From: Ruminococcaceae bacterium UBA6364
GTDB taxonomy: Bacteria; Bacillota; Clostridia; Oscillospirales; Acutalibacteraceae
Length of the DNA stretch: 12,572 nt
Reading direction: 5' to 3'
Assembly (NCBI GenBank): GCA_002440045.1
Contig: DJRI01000084.1
Location: 291 to 12,862, forward strand
Shown here: positions 6,932 through 12,572 of the stretch, in pieces
Numbering within the stretch: position 1 is the stretch's first letter
Layout of the letters: each line of letters begins with the position of its first letter
Program-made: the position numbers and the translations under genes
Notes under the pieces: generated by a model
The model's input: the letters and a program-made list of their open reading frames with translations, nothing else
What the model was told of the DNA's origin: nothing
Database searches by the model: none

Positions 6932-6980
6932 AAAAAACCGCAACCGCGATTGAGGGTTTCAATTTCGGCTGCGGATTTTT
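6932..6980. terminator. Bidirectional intrinsic terminator between convergent operons
   Basis: CCGCAACCG (6938-6946) pairs with CGGCTGCGG (6966-6974) with one A-C mismatch, and ATTGA/TCAAT (6949-6953 and 6959-6963) extend it inside. Six As precede (6932-6937) and five Ts follow (6976-6980), so either strand reads as a stem followed by a U run. It sits between the stop of the Amidase_6 paralog and the stop of pdp. Confidence 0.85.
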
Positions 6981-6998
6981 ATTGTATTAAATTTTAAA

Positions 6999-8300
6999 CT
7001 ATCTGACTATGCAATATATTTCGTCTGTTTTTTCGGGCGGCTCTTTTGAAAATTCAAGCGCCGAGCGATATTTTTTTGCGGCGTTTTCAATAAGCTCTTC
7101 TTTTGAAGTGAAAAGCGTTGCCAGAACGTCGCCCTTTTTGACGAAATCGCCCGTTTTCTTTTCAACGGTAATACCGGCGCTCATATCAATGGCGTCGGTC
7201 TTTTTTTCGCGGCCCGCGCCGAGCATAACCGAAGCTATGCCGATGCACTCAGAGTCCATAAACGAAACATAGCCGTCGCAATCGCTTTTAATGTCAAAGC
7301 TGTATTTTGCTTTCGGGAATTTTTCGGTATTTTCAAGCCATTCGGCATTGCCGCCCTGATATTTCACCCATTGAAGAAGCTTTTCATATGCTTTGCCGCT
7401 TGAAATTGCGTCCTCGACCTGTTTTTTGGCTTCGTCAAGGCTTATATTTTTTGAAAGAGCGACTATCTCGGAAGCGAGCGCTTCAGCCACCTCTTTAAGG
7501 TCTTTGGGTCCTTTGCCCTTTAAAACGTCAACCGCTTCGATAACCTCAAGCGAGTTTCCTATGTTTTTGCCGAGCGGCTTTTGCATATCGGTTATAAGCG
7601 CGGCAACATTTCTGTTGCAGTTTTTGCCGATTTTAACCATCTCCTCGGCAAGCGCTTTTGCATCCTCGGGCGTTTTCATAAACGCGCCCGAACCGTATTT
7701 TACGTCAAGCACTATTGTGTGCGAGCCTGCGGCAAGCTTTTTGCTCATTATGCTTGAAGCTATAAGCGGAACGCTGTCAACCGTTGCGGTAACGTCGCGC
7801 AGTGCATAAAGCTTTTTGTCGGCGGGCGTAAGGTTGCCTGTTTGCCCTATTACGGCAATGCCGATATTTTTTGCCTGCTCAAAAAATTCCTCGGGCGAAA
7901 GCGACGTGTTAAAGCCCTCAATAGACTCAAGTTTGTCGACGGTGCCGCCTGTGTGGCCCAAGCCCCTGCCCGACATTTTTGCAATAACACAGCCGAGCGA
8001 AGCCACCGTCGGTGCGACGATAAGCGTGGTTTTGTCGCCAACGCCGCCCGTGCTGTGCTTGTCAACGCTTTTGTTGCCGAACAGCGAAAGGTCAACCGTG
8101 TCGCCCGAATGAGCCATCGCAAGCGTAAGGCAGGCTGTCTCACTTTCGGTCATACCCTTAAAAAATACAGCCATACAAAACGCCGCCGCCTGATAATCGG
8201 GTATTTCGCCGCAGGTGTAGCCGTCGACAAAAAATTTAATTTCTTCGGGCGAAAGCTCTTCGCCGTCGCGTTTTTTCTTGATTATATCATACATTCTCAT
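6999..8300 (-). CDS. pdp: Pyrimidine-nucleoside phosphorylase
   Basis: Cleaves uridine, deoxyuridine and thymidine with phosphate to base and (deoxy)ribose-1-phosphate in the cytoplasm; homodimer of the thymidine phosphorylase (DeoA/Pdp) family. The 433 residues match Pdp. Visible: the N-terminal helical part DIIKKKRDGEELSPEEI and GYTCGEIPDYQAAAFCMA; phosphate-binding KHSTGGVGDKTT at 81-92; SGRGLGHTGGTVDKLES from Ser110; DVKYGSGAFMKT; and the C-terminal PYNP domain with AGITVEKKTGDFVKKGDVLATL. Broad pyrimidine use is inferred from its Bacillus Pdp likeness; a stricter thymidine enzyme is possible. Start at 8300 rather than Met3 because GAAAGG lies about 11 bases upstream. It is the last gene of the salvage operon, 15 bases after cdd, so uridine made by Cdd is a natural substrate. 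Confidence 0.94.
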   Translation of the reverse strand: MRMYDIIKKKRDGEELSPEEIKFFVDGYTCGEIPDYQAAAFCMAVFFKGMTESETACLTLAMAHSGDTVDLSLFGNKSVDKHSTGGVGDKTTLIVAPTVASLGCVIAKMSGRGLGHTGGTVDKLESIEGFNTSLSPEEFFEQAKNIGIAVIGQTGNLTPADKKLYALRDVTATVDSVPLIASSIMSKKLAAGSHTIVLDVKYGSGAFMKTPEDAKALAEEMVKIGKNCNRNVAALITDMQKPLGKNIGNSLEVIEAVDVLKGKGPKDLKEVAEALASEIVALSKNISLDEAKKQVEDAISSGKAYEKLLQWVKYQGGNAEWLENTEKFPKAKYSFDIKSDCDGYVSFMDSECIGIASVMLGAGREKKTDAIDMSAGITVEKKTGDFVKKGDVLATLFTSKEELIENAAKKYRSALEFSKEPPEKTDEIYCIVR

Positions 8301-8315
8301 AGGCTTTTTTGCCTT

Positions 8316-8732
8316 TCATAAAAGATTTTCGGGTCTGAACGAATAGGGGAGAATTTGCGAAAGCGTATGCTTTTCAAAATTGTCTTCGTCTTTTACAAAA
8401 ATAATTTCAAAGTCGTCTTGGCAAAACTCCCTGAGCACCTGCCTGCACACACCGCACGGCTGGGCTATCTCACCCGTTTTACCGCCTTTTCCGCCGACTA
8501 CGGCAAGCTTTAAAAATTCGCGCTCGCCCTCGCTCACAGCTTTAAAAACCGCCGTTCTTTCGGCACAGACGGTCGGCGTAAACGAGGCGTTTTCTATATT
8601 ACAGCCCGTATATACCTTTCCGCTTTTGCAAAGAAGCGCCGCGCCGACCTTAAAGCCCGAATAAGGGGCGTATGCCATTTTCATACTGTCAATTGCAAGA
8701 ATTGCAAGCTCTTTGTCAGTCAAAAAAATCAT
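8316..8732 (-). CDS. cdd: Cytidine deaminase
   Basis: Zinc enzyme that deaminates cytidine and deoxycytidine to uridine and deoxyuridine, cytoplasmic. At 138 residues it is the short, homotetrameric type. Substrate and zinc motifs: YSGFKVGAAL, GCNIENASF, then CAE (Cys56, catalytic Glu58) and PCGVCRQ (Cys93, Cys96); three cysteines bind zinc, as in B. subtilis Cdd. Its ATG overlaps the deoB stop as ATGA, implying coupled translation, and pdp follows 15 bases after its stop, so the product feeds the next enzyme. Confidence 0.96.
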   Translation of the reverse strand: MIFLTDKELAILAIDSMKMAYAPYSGFKVGAALLCKSGKVYTGCNIENASFTPTVCAERTAVFKAVSEGEREFLKLAVVGGKGGKTGEIAQPCGVCRQVLREFCQDDFEIIFVKDEDNFEKHTLSQILPYSFRPENLL

Positions 8733-9847
8733 TCCTTTGTAAGAATATCTTTTACCGTCCTTGAAATAAAGTCAAAGCCCTCAACAGTTCCTAAGTTTTC
8801 GGGCTTTACATCTTTGCCGTAAACCACAAACGGAACATACTCTCTTGTGTGGTCGGTGCTGTTGTCGGCAGGGTCGCAGCCGTGGTCGGCGGTTATCATA
8901 AGACAGTCGCCGTCGCGCATGCCGCCAATAAAGCCTTTAAGCCACGAATCAAATTCCGCAAGCGCCTTTGCGTAGCCGTCAACATCCTGTCTGTGACCGT
9001 AAAGCATATCGAAATCAACAAGATTTACAAAGCAAAGTCCGTTAAAATCCTTCCTTTGATATTCAAGCGTTTTTGCCATTCCGTCGGTGTTACCCGTTGT
9101 GAAAACATATTCCGTAAGCCCTCTGCCCGCAAAAATATCGTGAATTTTGCCGACGCCTATAACGTCAAAGCCTTTAGCTTTAAGCTCGTCAAGCATTGTG
9201 TCGCTCGGCGGCTCAAGCGAAAAATCGTGTCTGCGCGAGGTGCGCTTAAAGGGATATTCGCCCTCAAACGGCCTTGCAATAACCCTGCCCACACCAAGGT
9301 CGCCGACTAAAAGCTCACGCGCAATTCTGCAATATTCATAAAGCTTTTCGGGCGGCACAACGGACTCGTGCGCGGCAATCTGAAATACGCTGTCGGCAGA
9401 AGTATACACAATAAGACTGCCCGTTTTAATGTGCTCTTCGCCGTAATCGCGGATAACATCTGTGCCAGAATACGGTTTGTTGCAAAGCACGCCCCTGCCC
9501 GTGCGTTTTGAAAATTCGTCCAAAAGCTCTTTCGGGAAGCCGTTCGGGAAGGTCGGAAGCGGTTTTTTTGAAATTATTCCCGCAATTTCCCAATGGCCTA
9601 TGGTAGTATCTTTCCCGCGGGACTTTTCTTTGAGCCTTGCAACGCGCGAAAGAAGCTCGCCGTCCCCTAAAAACGACAGCCCGTCAATATTTGTGTAGCC
9701 TATTGACCTTAACGTGTCAATATTAAAATACTTTGATTTTGAAATGCTTCTTATCGTGCTCGCTCCGACATCGCCGAAATCGGCGGCGTCCGGCGCTTCG
9801 CCTATTCCGCAGCTGTCAAGCACTATAAGAAATATGCGTTTATTCAT
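8729..9847 (-). CDS. deoB: Phosphopentomutase
   Basis: Interconverts (deoxy)ribose-1-phosphate and the 5-phosphate, linking the two phosphorylases of this operon to pentose metabolism. Alkaline phosphatase superfamily, cytoplasmic, two Mn ions. 372 residues, a little shorter than the usual 385-400. Metal and catalytic elements: Asp11 in IVLDSCGIGEAPDA, GKDTTIGHWEIAG with the phospho-acceptor Thr at 81/82, VDFDMLYGHRQDVDGY, and ITADHGCDPADNSTDHTREYVPF with Asp321-His322. The ATG overlaps the deoD stop by one base (TAATG) and the stop overlaps the cdd start, so the block deoD-deoB-cdd is translationally packed. Confidence 0.96.
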   Translation of the reverse strand: MNKRIFLIVLDSCGIGEAPDAADFGDVGASTIRSISKSKYFNIDTLRSIGYTNIDGLSFLGDGELLSRVARLKEKSRGKDTTIGHWEIAGIISKKPLPTFPNGFPKELLDEFSKRTGRGVLCNKPYSGTDVIRDYGEEHIKTGSLIVYTSADSVFQIAAHESVVPPEKLYEYCRIARELLVGDLGVGRVIARPFEGEYPFKRTSRRHDFSLEPPSDTMLDELKAKGFDVIGVGKIHDIFAGRGLTEYVFTTGNTDGMAKTLEYQRKDFNGLCFVNLVDFDMLYGHRQDVDGYAKALAEFDSWLKGFIGGMRDGDCLMITADHGCDPADNSTDHTREYVPFVVYGKDVKPENLGTVEGFDFISRTVKDILTKE

Positions 9848-10590
9848 TATTTATTCCCCATTTCGGCGGCAACGTCAAGCGAAAGCTTCATCATATCGGT
9901 AAAGGTATTTTGTCTGTCCTCTGCCGAAAGAGCTTCGCCCGTTAAAAGATGGTCTGACACTGTAAGCACCGCGAGTGCGTTTTTGCCCGCTCTTGCGGCG
10001 TTCATATAAAGCGCGGCTGCCTCCATTTCAACAGCCAGCACGCCCATTTTTGCCCACTGCGGCGTTGAGCGCATCGCTTCGGGAAGATATGCTTCGTCGT
10101 TATAAAACGTATCGGATGAAAGCACATTGCCGACGACGTATGAAAGCCCGTCTTTTTCGGCGATATTTGCCGCGCTTTTAAGAAGCCCGAAAGAGGCTGT
10201 CGGCGCAAACGTCCCCGGGAAGCCGAAGTTGTGAGCATAGTTTGAATTTGTGCATGCGCCCTCGGCAAGAATAACGTCGCGAACCTTAACTTTTTCGCTC
10301 ATTCCGCCGGCAGAGCCGACGCGGATTATATTTTCTACTCCGAAAAAGTTATAAAGTTCAAAGCTGTAAATACCTATAGAGGGCATACCCATACCGGAAG
10401 CCATAACCGAAACCTCAACGCCCTTGTAAGTTCCTGTATAGCCCTGTACGCCGCGCACATTATTTACAAGGCGCGCATTTTCGAGAAAGTTTTCGGCAAT
10501 AAATTTTGAACGCAAAGGGTCGCCCGGCATCAACACCGTTTTGCCGAAATCCTCGGGCTTTGCGTTTATGTGGGGTGTCGGATAGTTCAT
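9847..10590 (-). CDS. deoD: Purine-nucleoside phosphorylase, DeoD type
   Basis: Phosphorolyses purine (deoxy)nucleosides, typically including adenosine, to base and (deoxy)ribose-1-phosphate; family enzymes are cytoplasmic hexamers. 247 residues (E. coli DeoD is 239). Motifs: TPHINAKPEDFGKTVLMPGDPLRSKFIAENF at the N-terminus, VMASGMGMPSIGIYSFEL, RVGSAGG for phosphate, VLAVEMEAAALYMNAA for ribose, and TVSDHLLTGE with Asp213 matching the catalytic Asp204 of E. coli. An in-frame start exists at 10653, but 10590 is preferred: it gives the family N-terminus and has AGGCGG 7 bases upstream. It is the first salvage gene, 69 bases after the ABC transporter stop with no terminator between, so it is probably carried on that transcript; I see no separate promoter. 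Confidence 0.96.
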   Translation of the reverse strand: MNYPTPHINAKPEDFGKTVLMPGDPLRSKFIAENFLENARLVNNVRGVQGYTGTYKGVEVSVMASGMGMPSIGIYSFELYNFFGVENIIRVGSAGGMSEKVKVRDVILAEGACTNSNYAHNFGFPGTFAPTASFGLLKSAANIAEKDGLSYVVGNVLSSDTFYNDEAYLPEAMRSTPQWAKMGVLAVEMEAAALYMNAARAGKNALAVLTVSDHLLTGEALSAEDRQNTFTDMMKLSLDVAAEMGNK

Positions 10591-10616
10591 AATAAAACCG
10601 CCTTTCTTTTTTAACC

Positions 10617-10647
10617 GCCCGATACCGAGCCTGCGCTTTAATCGGGC
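10617..10647 (-). other. Hairpin in the ABC transporter-deoD gap, no U-tract
   Basis: GCCCGAT (10617-10623) and ATCGGGC (10641-10647) pair over 7 bp around a 17-base loop. On the minus strand it is followed by GGTTAAAAAAG, not by Ts, so it should not terminate. It could be an mRNA processing or stability element that separates exporter and salvage parts of one message. Confidence 0.4.
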
Positions 10648-10659
10648 TGTCACTTAATT

Positions 10660-12414
10660 TTATACACTGTACATTTCGTACATTTTTGAATAGAGTCCGC
10701 CTTTATTAACAAGCTCCCTGTGAGTGCCGCTTTCTTCAATTCCGTTTTCGGTTATCACAAGAATTTTGTCGGCGTTTTTGATTGTTGTAAGCCTGTGCGC
10801 AACGGTAACTGTCGTTCTGCCCTGCGAAAGCTTTTCCAAAGACTTTTGAACAATGTGCTCGCTTTCGTTGTCAAGCGCGCTTGTTGCCTCGTCAAGAATA
10901 AGTATTTTCGGATTTTTAAGAAATACACGCGCTATGCTTATGCGCTGTTTTTGACCGCCCGAAAGCTTAACACCGCGCTCGCCGACATATGTGTCGTAGC
11001 CGTCGGGGAGCTTTTCGATAAACGAGTCCGCCCCCGCAAGGCGCGCCGCCTCTTTAACCTCGTCATAAGAAGCGCCGGGTCTGCCGTATAAAATATTTTC
11101 CGCAACAGTGCCCGCAAAAAGATAAACGTCCTGCTGAACGATGCCTATATTCTCACGCAAAGACTTTAACGTTACCGATTTTATATCGGTGCCGTCTATT
11201 GTAATGCTGCCGCTTGACACGTCGTAAAACCGCGGAATAAGACTGCAAAGCGTTGTTTTTCCGCCGCCCGAAGGGCCGACCAAAGCAATGTTTTCGCCGC
11301 TGTTTATATGAAGATTGATGTTTTTAAGAACGTTTCCGCCCTCGTTATAAGAAAACGACACGTTGTTAAAATCTATCACGCCGCTTTTAACCGTCAAAGC
11401 TTCGGCGCCTTCTTCGTCTTTTATTGCAGGCTCTGTATCCATTATCTCTTCAAAGCGCTCTATACCCGTCATTCCCCTTTGGAACTGCTCGGCAAATTCA
11501 ACTATGCGCTTAATTGAAGTAAGAAGCATTGAAACATACATAAGATACGCAGAGTAATCGGCGGGTGTTATTGCTTTTTTTATAAGAAAAAACGCGCCGA
11601 CAACAACAACGAGTATGTACATTACGCCCTCAAAAATCCTGTTTAAAGAGTGAAAAGTGCCCATATATCTGTACATATCGCTCTTTATTCTTAAATAGCT
11701 CAAATTCCCCTCGGCAAACTTTTTTTCTTCTATTTCTTCGTTTGCAAAGGATTTTACAACGCGCACACCGAGAAGCGAATCTTCGGTCCTGCTGTTAAGC
11801 TCGCCTATTATCGCTCTCGATTCGCGCATAGCTTTTCTGAACTTGTGGTTAAAGCGCGAAAGCACGATTATCATTGCGGGCAAAGTCGCAAAAATTATGA
11901 GCGTCAGCGGAATGTTCATAAAGCAAAGAATTATAAACGACGCCGCTATTTTGATTCCCGCAATAAAGAACTCCTCGGGACAGTGGTGGGCAAATTCGGT
12001 AACGTCAAAAAGGTCGTTTGTAATACGCGACATAAGCGTGCCGACCTTTGTGTCGTCATAAAACGAAAACGGAAGCTTTTCTAAGTGCGCAAACATATCG
12101 CGCCGCATTTCGGTTTCGATTTTTGTACCCATTATGTGACCGACAGAAGCCATATAGTAGTTTGCAACGGCGTCGATAATTCTGAGCAGAACATAAATGC
12201 CGCCGACCGTAAGAATAAGCTTCGGCGTAAGGCTTTTTAAATCCACTGTTGCCGTATTTGTAATAAGCCTTACCATAATCGGCAAAACAAGCTCGCACAC
12301 GGTTGTGAGCGCCGCACAGAACAGGTCGAACAAGAGCGTGCCTATGTGCTTTTTGTAATACGGCGCAAACCGTTTTATAAGCTTTTTTGAAGATGTTTTT
12401 TTCTCTTTCGTCAC
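10660..12414 (-). CDS. ABC exporter half-transporter (membrane and ATPase domains fused)
   Basis: 584-residue type IV (MsbA/LmrA/BmrA-like) exporter half-unit, acting in the cytoplasmic membrane as a dimer. The first 320 or so residues form the six-helix membrane domain, with ITNTATVDLK, RITNDLFDVTEF and a long hydrophobic run near 155-185. The ATPase domain has GPSGGGKTT with Walker A Lys386, a Q-loop in IGIVQQDVYLF, signature LSGGQKQR at 484-491, Walker B ILILDEATSALD with Asp508 and Glu509, and switch His540. All ATPase residues are intact. Start is GTG with GGGGTG 7 bases upstream. A lone half-transporter suggests a homodimer or a partner gene to the right of the window. Cargo unknown: drugs, lipids or peptides are usual; position ahead of deoD makes nucleoside-like export a mere possibility. 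Confidence 0.93.
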   Translation of the reverse strand: MTKEKKTSSKKLIKRFAPYYKKHIGTLLFDLFCAALTTVCELVLPIMVRLITNTATVDLKSLTPKLILTVGGIYVLLRIIDAVANYYMASVGHIMGTKIETEMRRDMFAHLEKLPFSFYDDTKVGTLMSRITNDLFDVTEFAHHCPEEFFIAGIKIAASFIILCFMNIPLTLIIFATLPAMIIVLSRFNHKFRKAMRESRAIIGELNSRTEDSLLGVRVVKSFANEEIEEKKFAEGNLSYLRIKSDMYRYMGTFHSLNRIFEGVMYILVVVVGAFFLIKKAITPADYSAYLMYVSMLLTSIKRIVEFAEQFQRGMTGIERFEEIMDTEPAIKDEEGAEALTVKSGVIDFNNVSFSYNEGGNVLKNINLHINSGENIALVGPSGGGKTTLCSLIPRFYDVSSGSITIDGTDIKSVTLKSLRENIGIVQQDVYLFAGTVAENILYGRPGASYDEVKEAARLAGADSFIEKLPDGYDTYVGERGVKLSGGQKQRISIARVFLKNPKILILDEATSALDNESEHIVQKSLEKLSQGRTTVTVAHRLTTIKNADKILVITENGIEESGTHRELVNKGGLYSKMYEMYSV

Positions 12415-12443
12415 AGCGTTTCACCCCGCAAACATCTGTCTTT

Positions 12444-12472
12444 ATTATACAACCGCAATCAAAAAAAAGCAA
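12444..12472 (-). promoter_or_regulatory. Promoter of the ABC transporter / deo operon
   Basis: On the minus strand TATAAT (perfect -10, plus coordinates 12444-12449) lies 17 bases from TTGCTT (12467-12472), a weak -35 of three matches. It is about 30 bases from the GTG start of the transporter. The -35 falls inside the stem and T run of the terminator next to it. No operator palindrome is obvious. Confidence 0.6.
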
Positions 12473-12489
12473 CAGCAAAAAGCCGTTGC
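12461..12489 (-). terminator. Intrinsic terminator of a minus-strand gene right of the window
   Basis: Read on the minus strand, GCAACGGC (12489-12482) pairs with GCTGTTGC (12476-12469) over 8 bp with one G-T wobble, a five-T loop, and then eight Ts (12468-12461). This is a compact Rho-independent terminator for a gene whose coding part lies beyond the window. Its T run overlaps the promoter of the ABC transporter. Confidence 0.7.
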
Positions 12490-12548
12490 CTACAGTTTCA
12501 CAATGGAAAGGGGCTTGGAAAAAATGTTCAGAATGAATTAATCGAATG

Positions 12549-12572
12549 CTAAACGCCGTTTTCGGCGTTTAG
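12549..12572. repeat. Perfect inverted repeat at the right edge, probable terminator stem
   Basis: CTAAACGCCG (12549-12558) and CGGCGTTTAG (12563-12572) pair over 10 bp around TTTT. The flank beyond the last base is not visible, so a T run cannot be tested. Between it and 12491 are about 58 bases with no supported gene. Confidence 0.55.

Noticed and set aside
8286..8319. 10-codon minus-strand frame overlapping the cdd stop and pdp start
   Set aside because: An ATGA at the cdd stop opens it, but it is too short and could arise by chance in A-rich spacer; at most a coupling device.
7842..8321. Open plus-strand frame of 159 codons opposite pdp
   Set aside because: Antisense to conserved Pdp motifs; Lys/Arg/Ala-rich artefact with no start signal.
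10591..10653. Earlier in-frame start for deoD giving 268 residues
   Set aside because: The extra 21 residues are basic and not family-like, and cover the AGGCGG that serves the start at 10590.
12056..12478. Minus-strand frame running through the promoter region into the ABC gene in another frame
   Set aside because: Overlaps the ABC membrane domain out of frame, and would start inside a terminator; the GTG-start ABC frame has full motifs and a ribosome binding site.
12503..12541. 12-codon plus-strand frame starting ATGGAAAGG
   Set aside because: Too short to support and no clear ribosome binding site; sits in an intergenic spacer.

Overview
The window looks like a chromosomal segment of an anaerobic Firmicute of the clostridial type, plausibly a gut Oscillospirales/Ruminococcaceae-like organism. 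That placement is inferred from the gene families (RqcP, tetramer-type Cdd, Pdp, MgsA, lipid- or membrane-anchored Amidase_6 proteins), strong AGG-rich ribosome binding sites, sigma-A type promoters and moderate G+C. No ribosomal RNA or marker gene fixes the species. Ten genes fill the window and the longest gap is about 150 bases. I see no mobile element, CRISPR array, tRNA or phage gene.

Left half, plus strand: (1) the 3' part of an FGGY sugar kinase cut by the window edge; (2) mgsA (methylglyoxal synthase) behind its own good promoter; (3) after two hairpins, the second a strong intrinsic terminator, a close-packed run hisS - cyclase/formamidase-like hydrolase - rqcP - two paralogous Amidase_6 proteins. 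The last five are separated by 16 bases or less or overlap, so they probably share transcripts. They mix translation (HisS, RqcP) with a metal hydrolase and two surface-anchored putative cell-wall or peptide amidases.

Centre: a hairpin flanked by A and T runs at 6932-6980 lies between the convergent gene sets and should stop transcription from both sides.

Right half, minus strand (read right to left): a promoter, then an ABC exporter half-transporter, deoD, deoB, cdd and pdp. The last four overlap or nearly touch and form a nucleoside salvage operon. DeoD and Pdp phosphorolyse purine and pyrimidine (deoxy)nucleosides to bases and (deoxy)ribose-1-phosphate, Cdd turns cytidine into uridine for Pdp, and DeoB moves the phosphate to C5 so the pentose can enter central metabolism. 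DeoC and a nucleoside transporter, often neighbours of such genes, are absent here. The right edge holds an upstream gene's terminator that overlaps the promoter, and a perfect inverted repeat ending at the last base.

Most of the window is ordinary housekeeping sequence. The items most worth a second look are the MgsA active-site substitutions, the duplicated Amidase_6 pair with different anchors, the terminator placed just upstream of hisS, and the ABC exporter leading a nucleoside salvage operon. I found no convincing evidence of a wholly new system.
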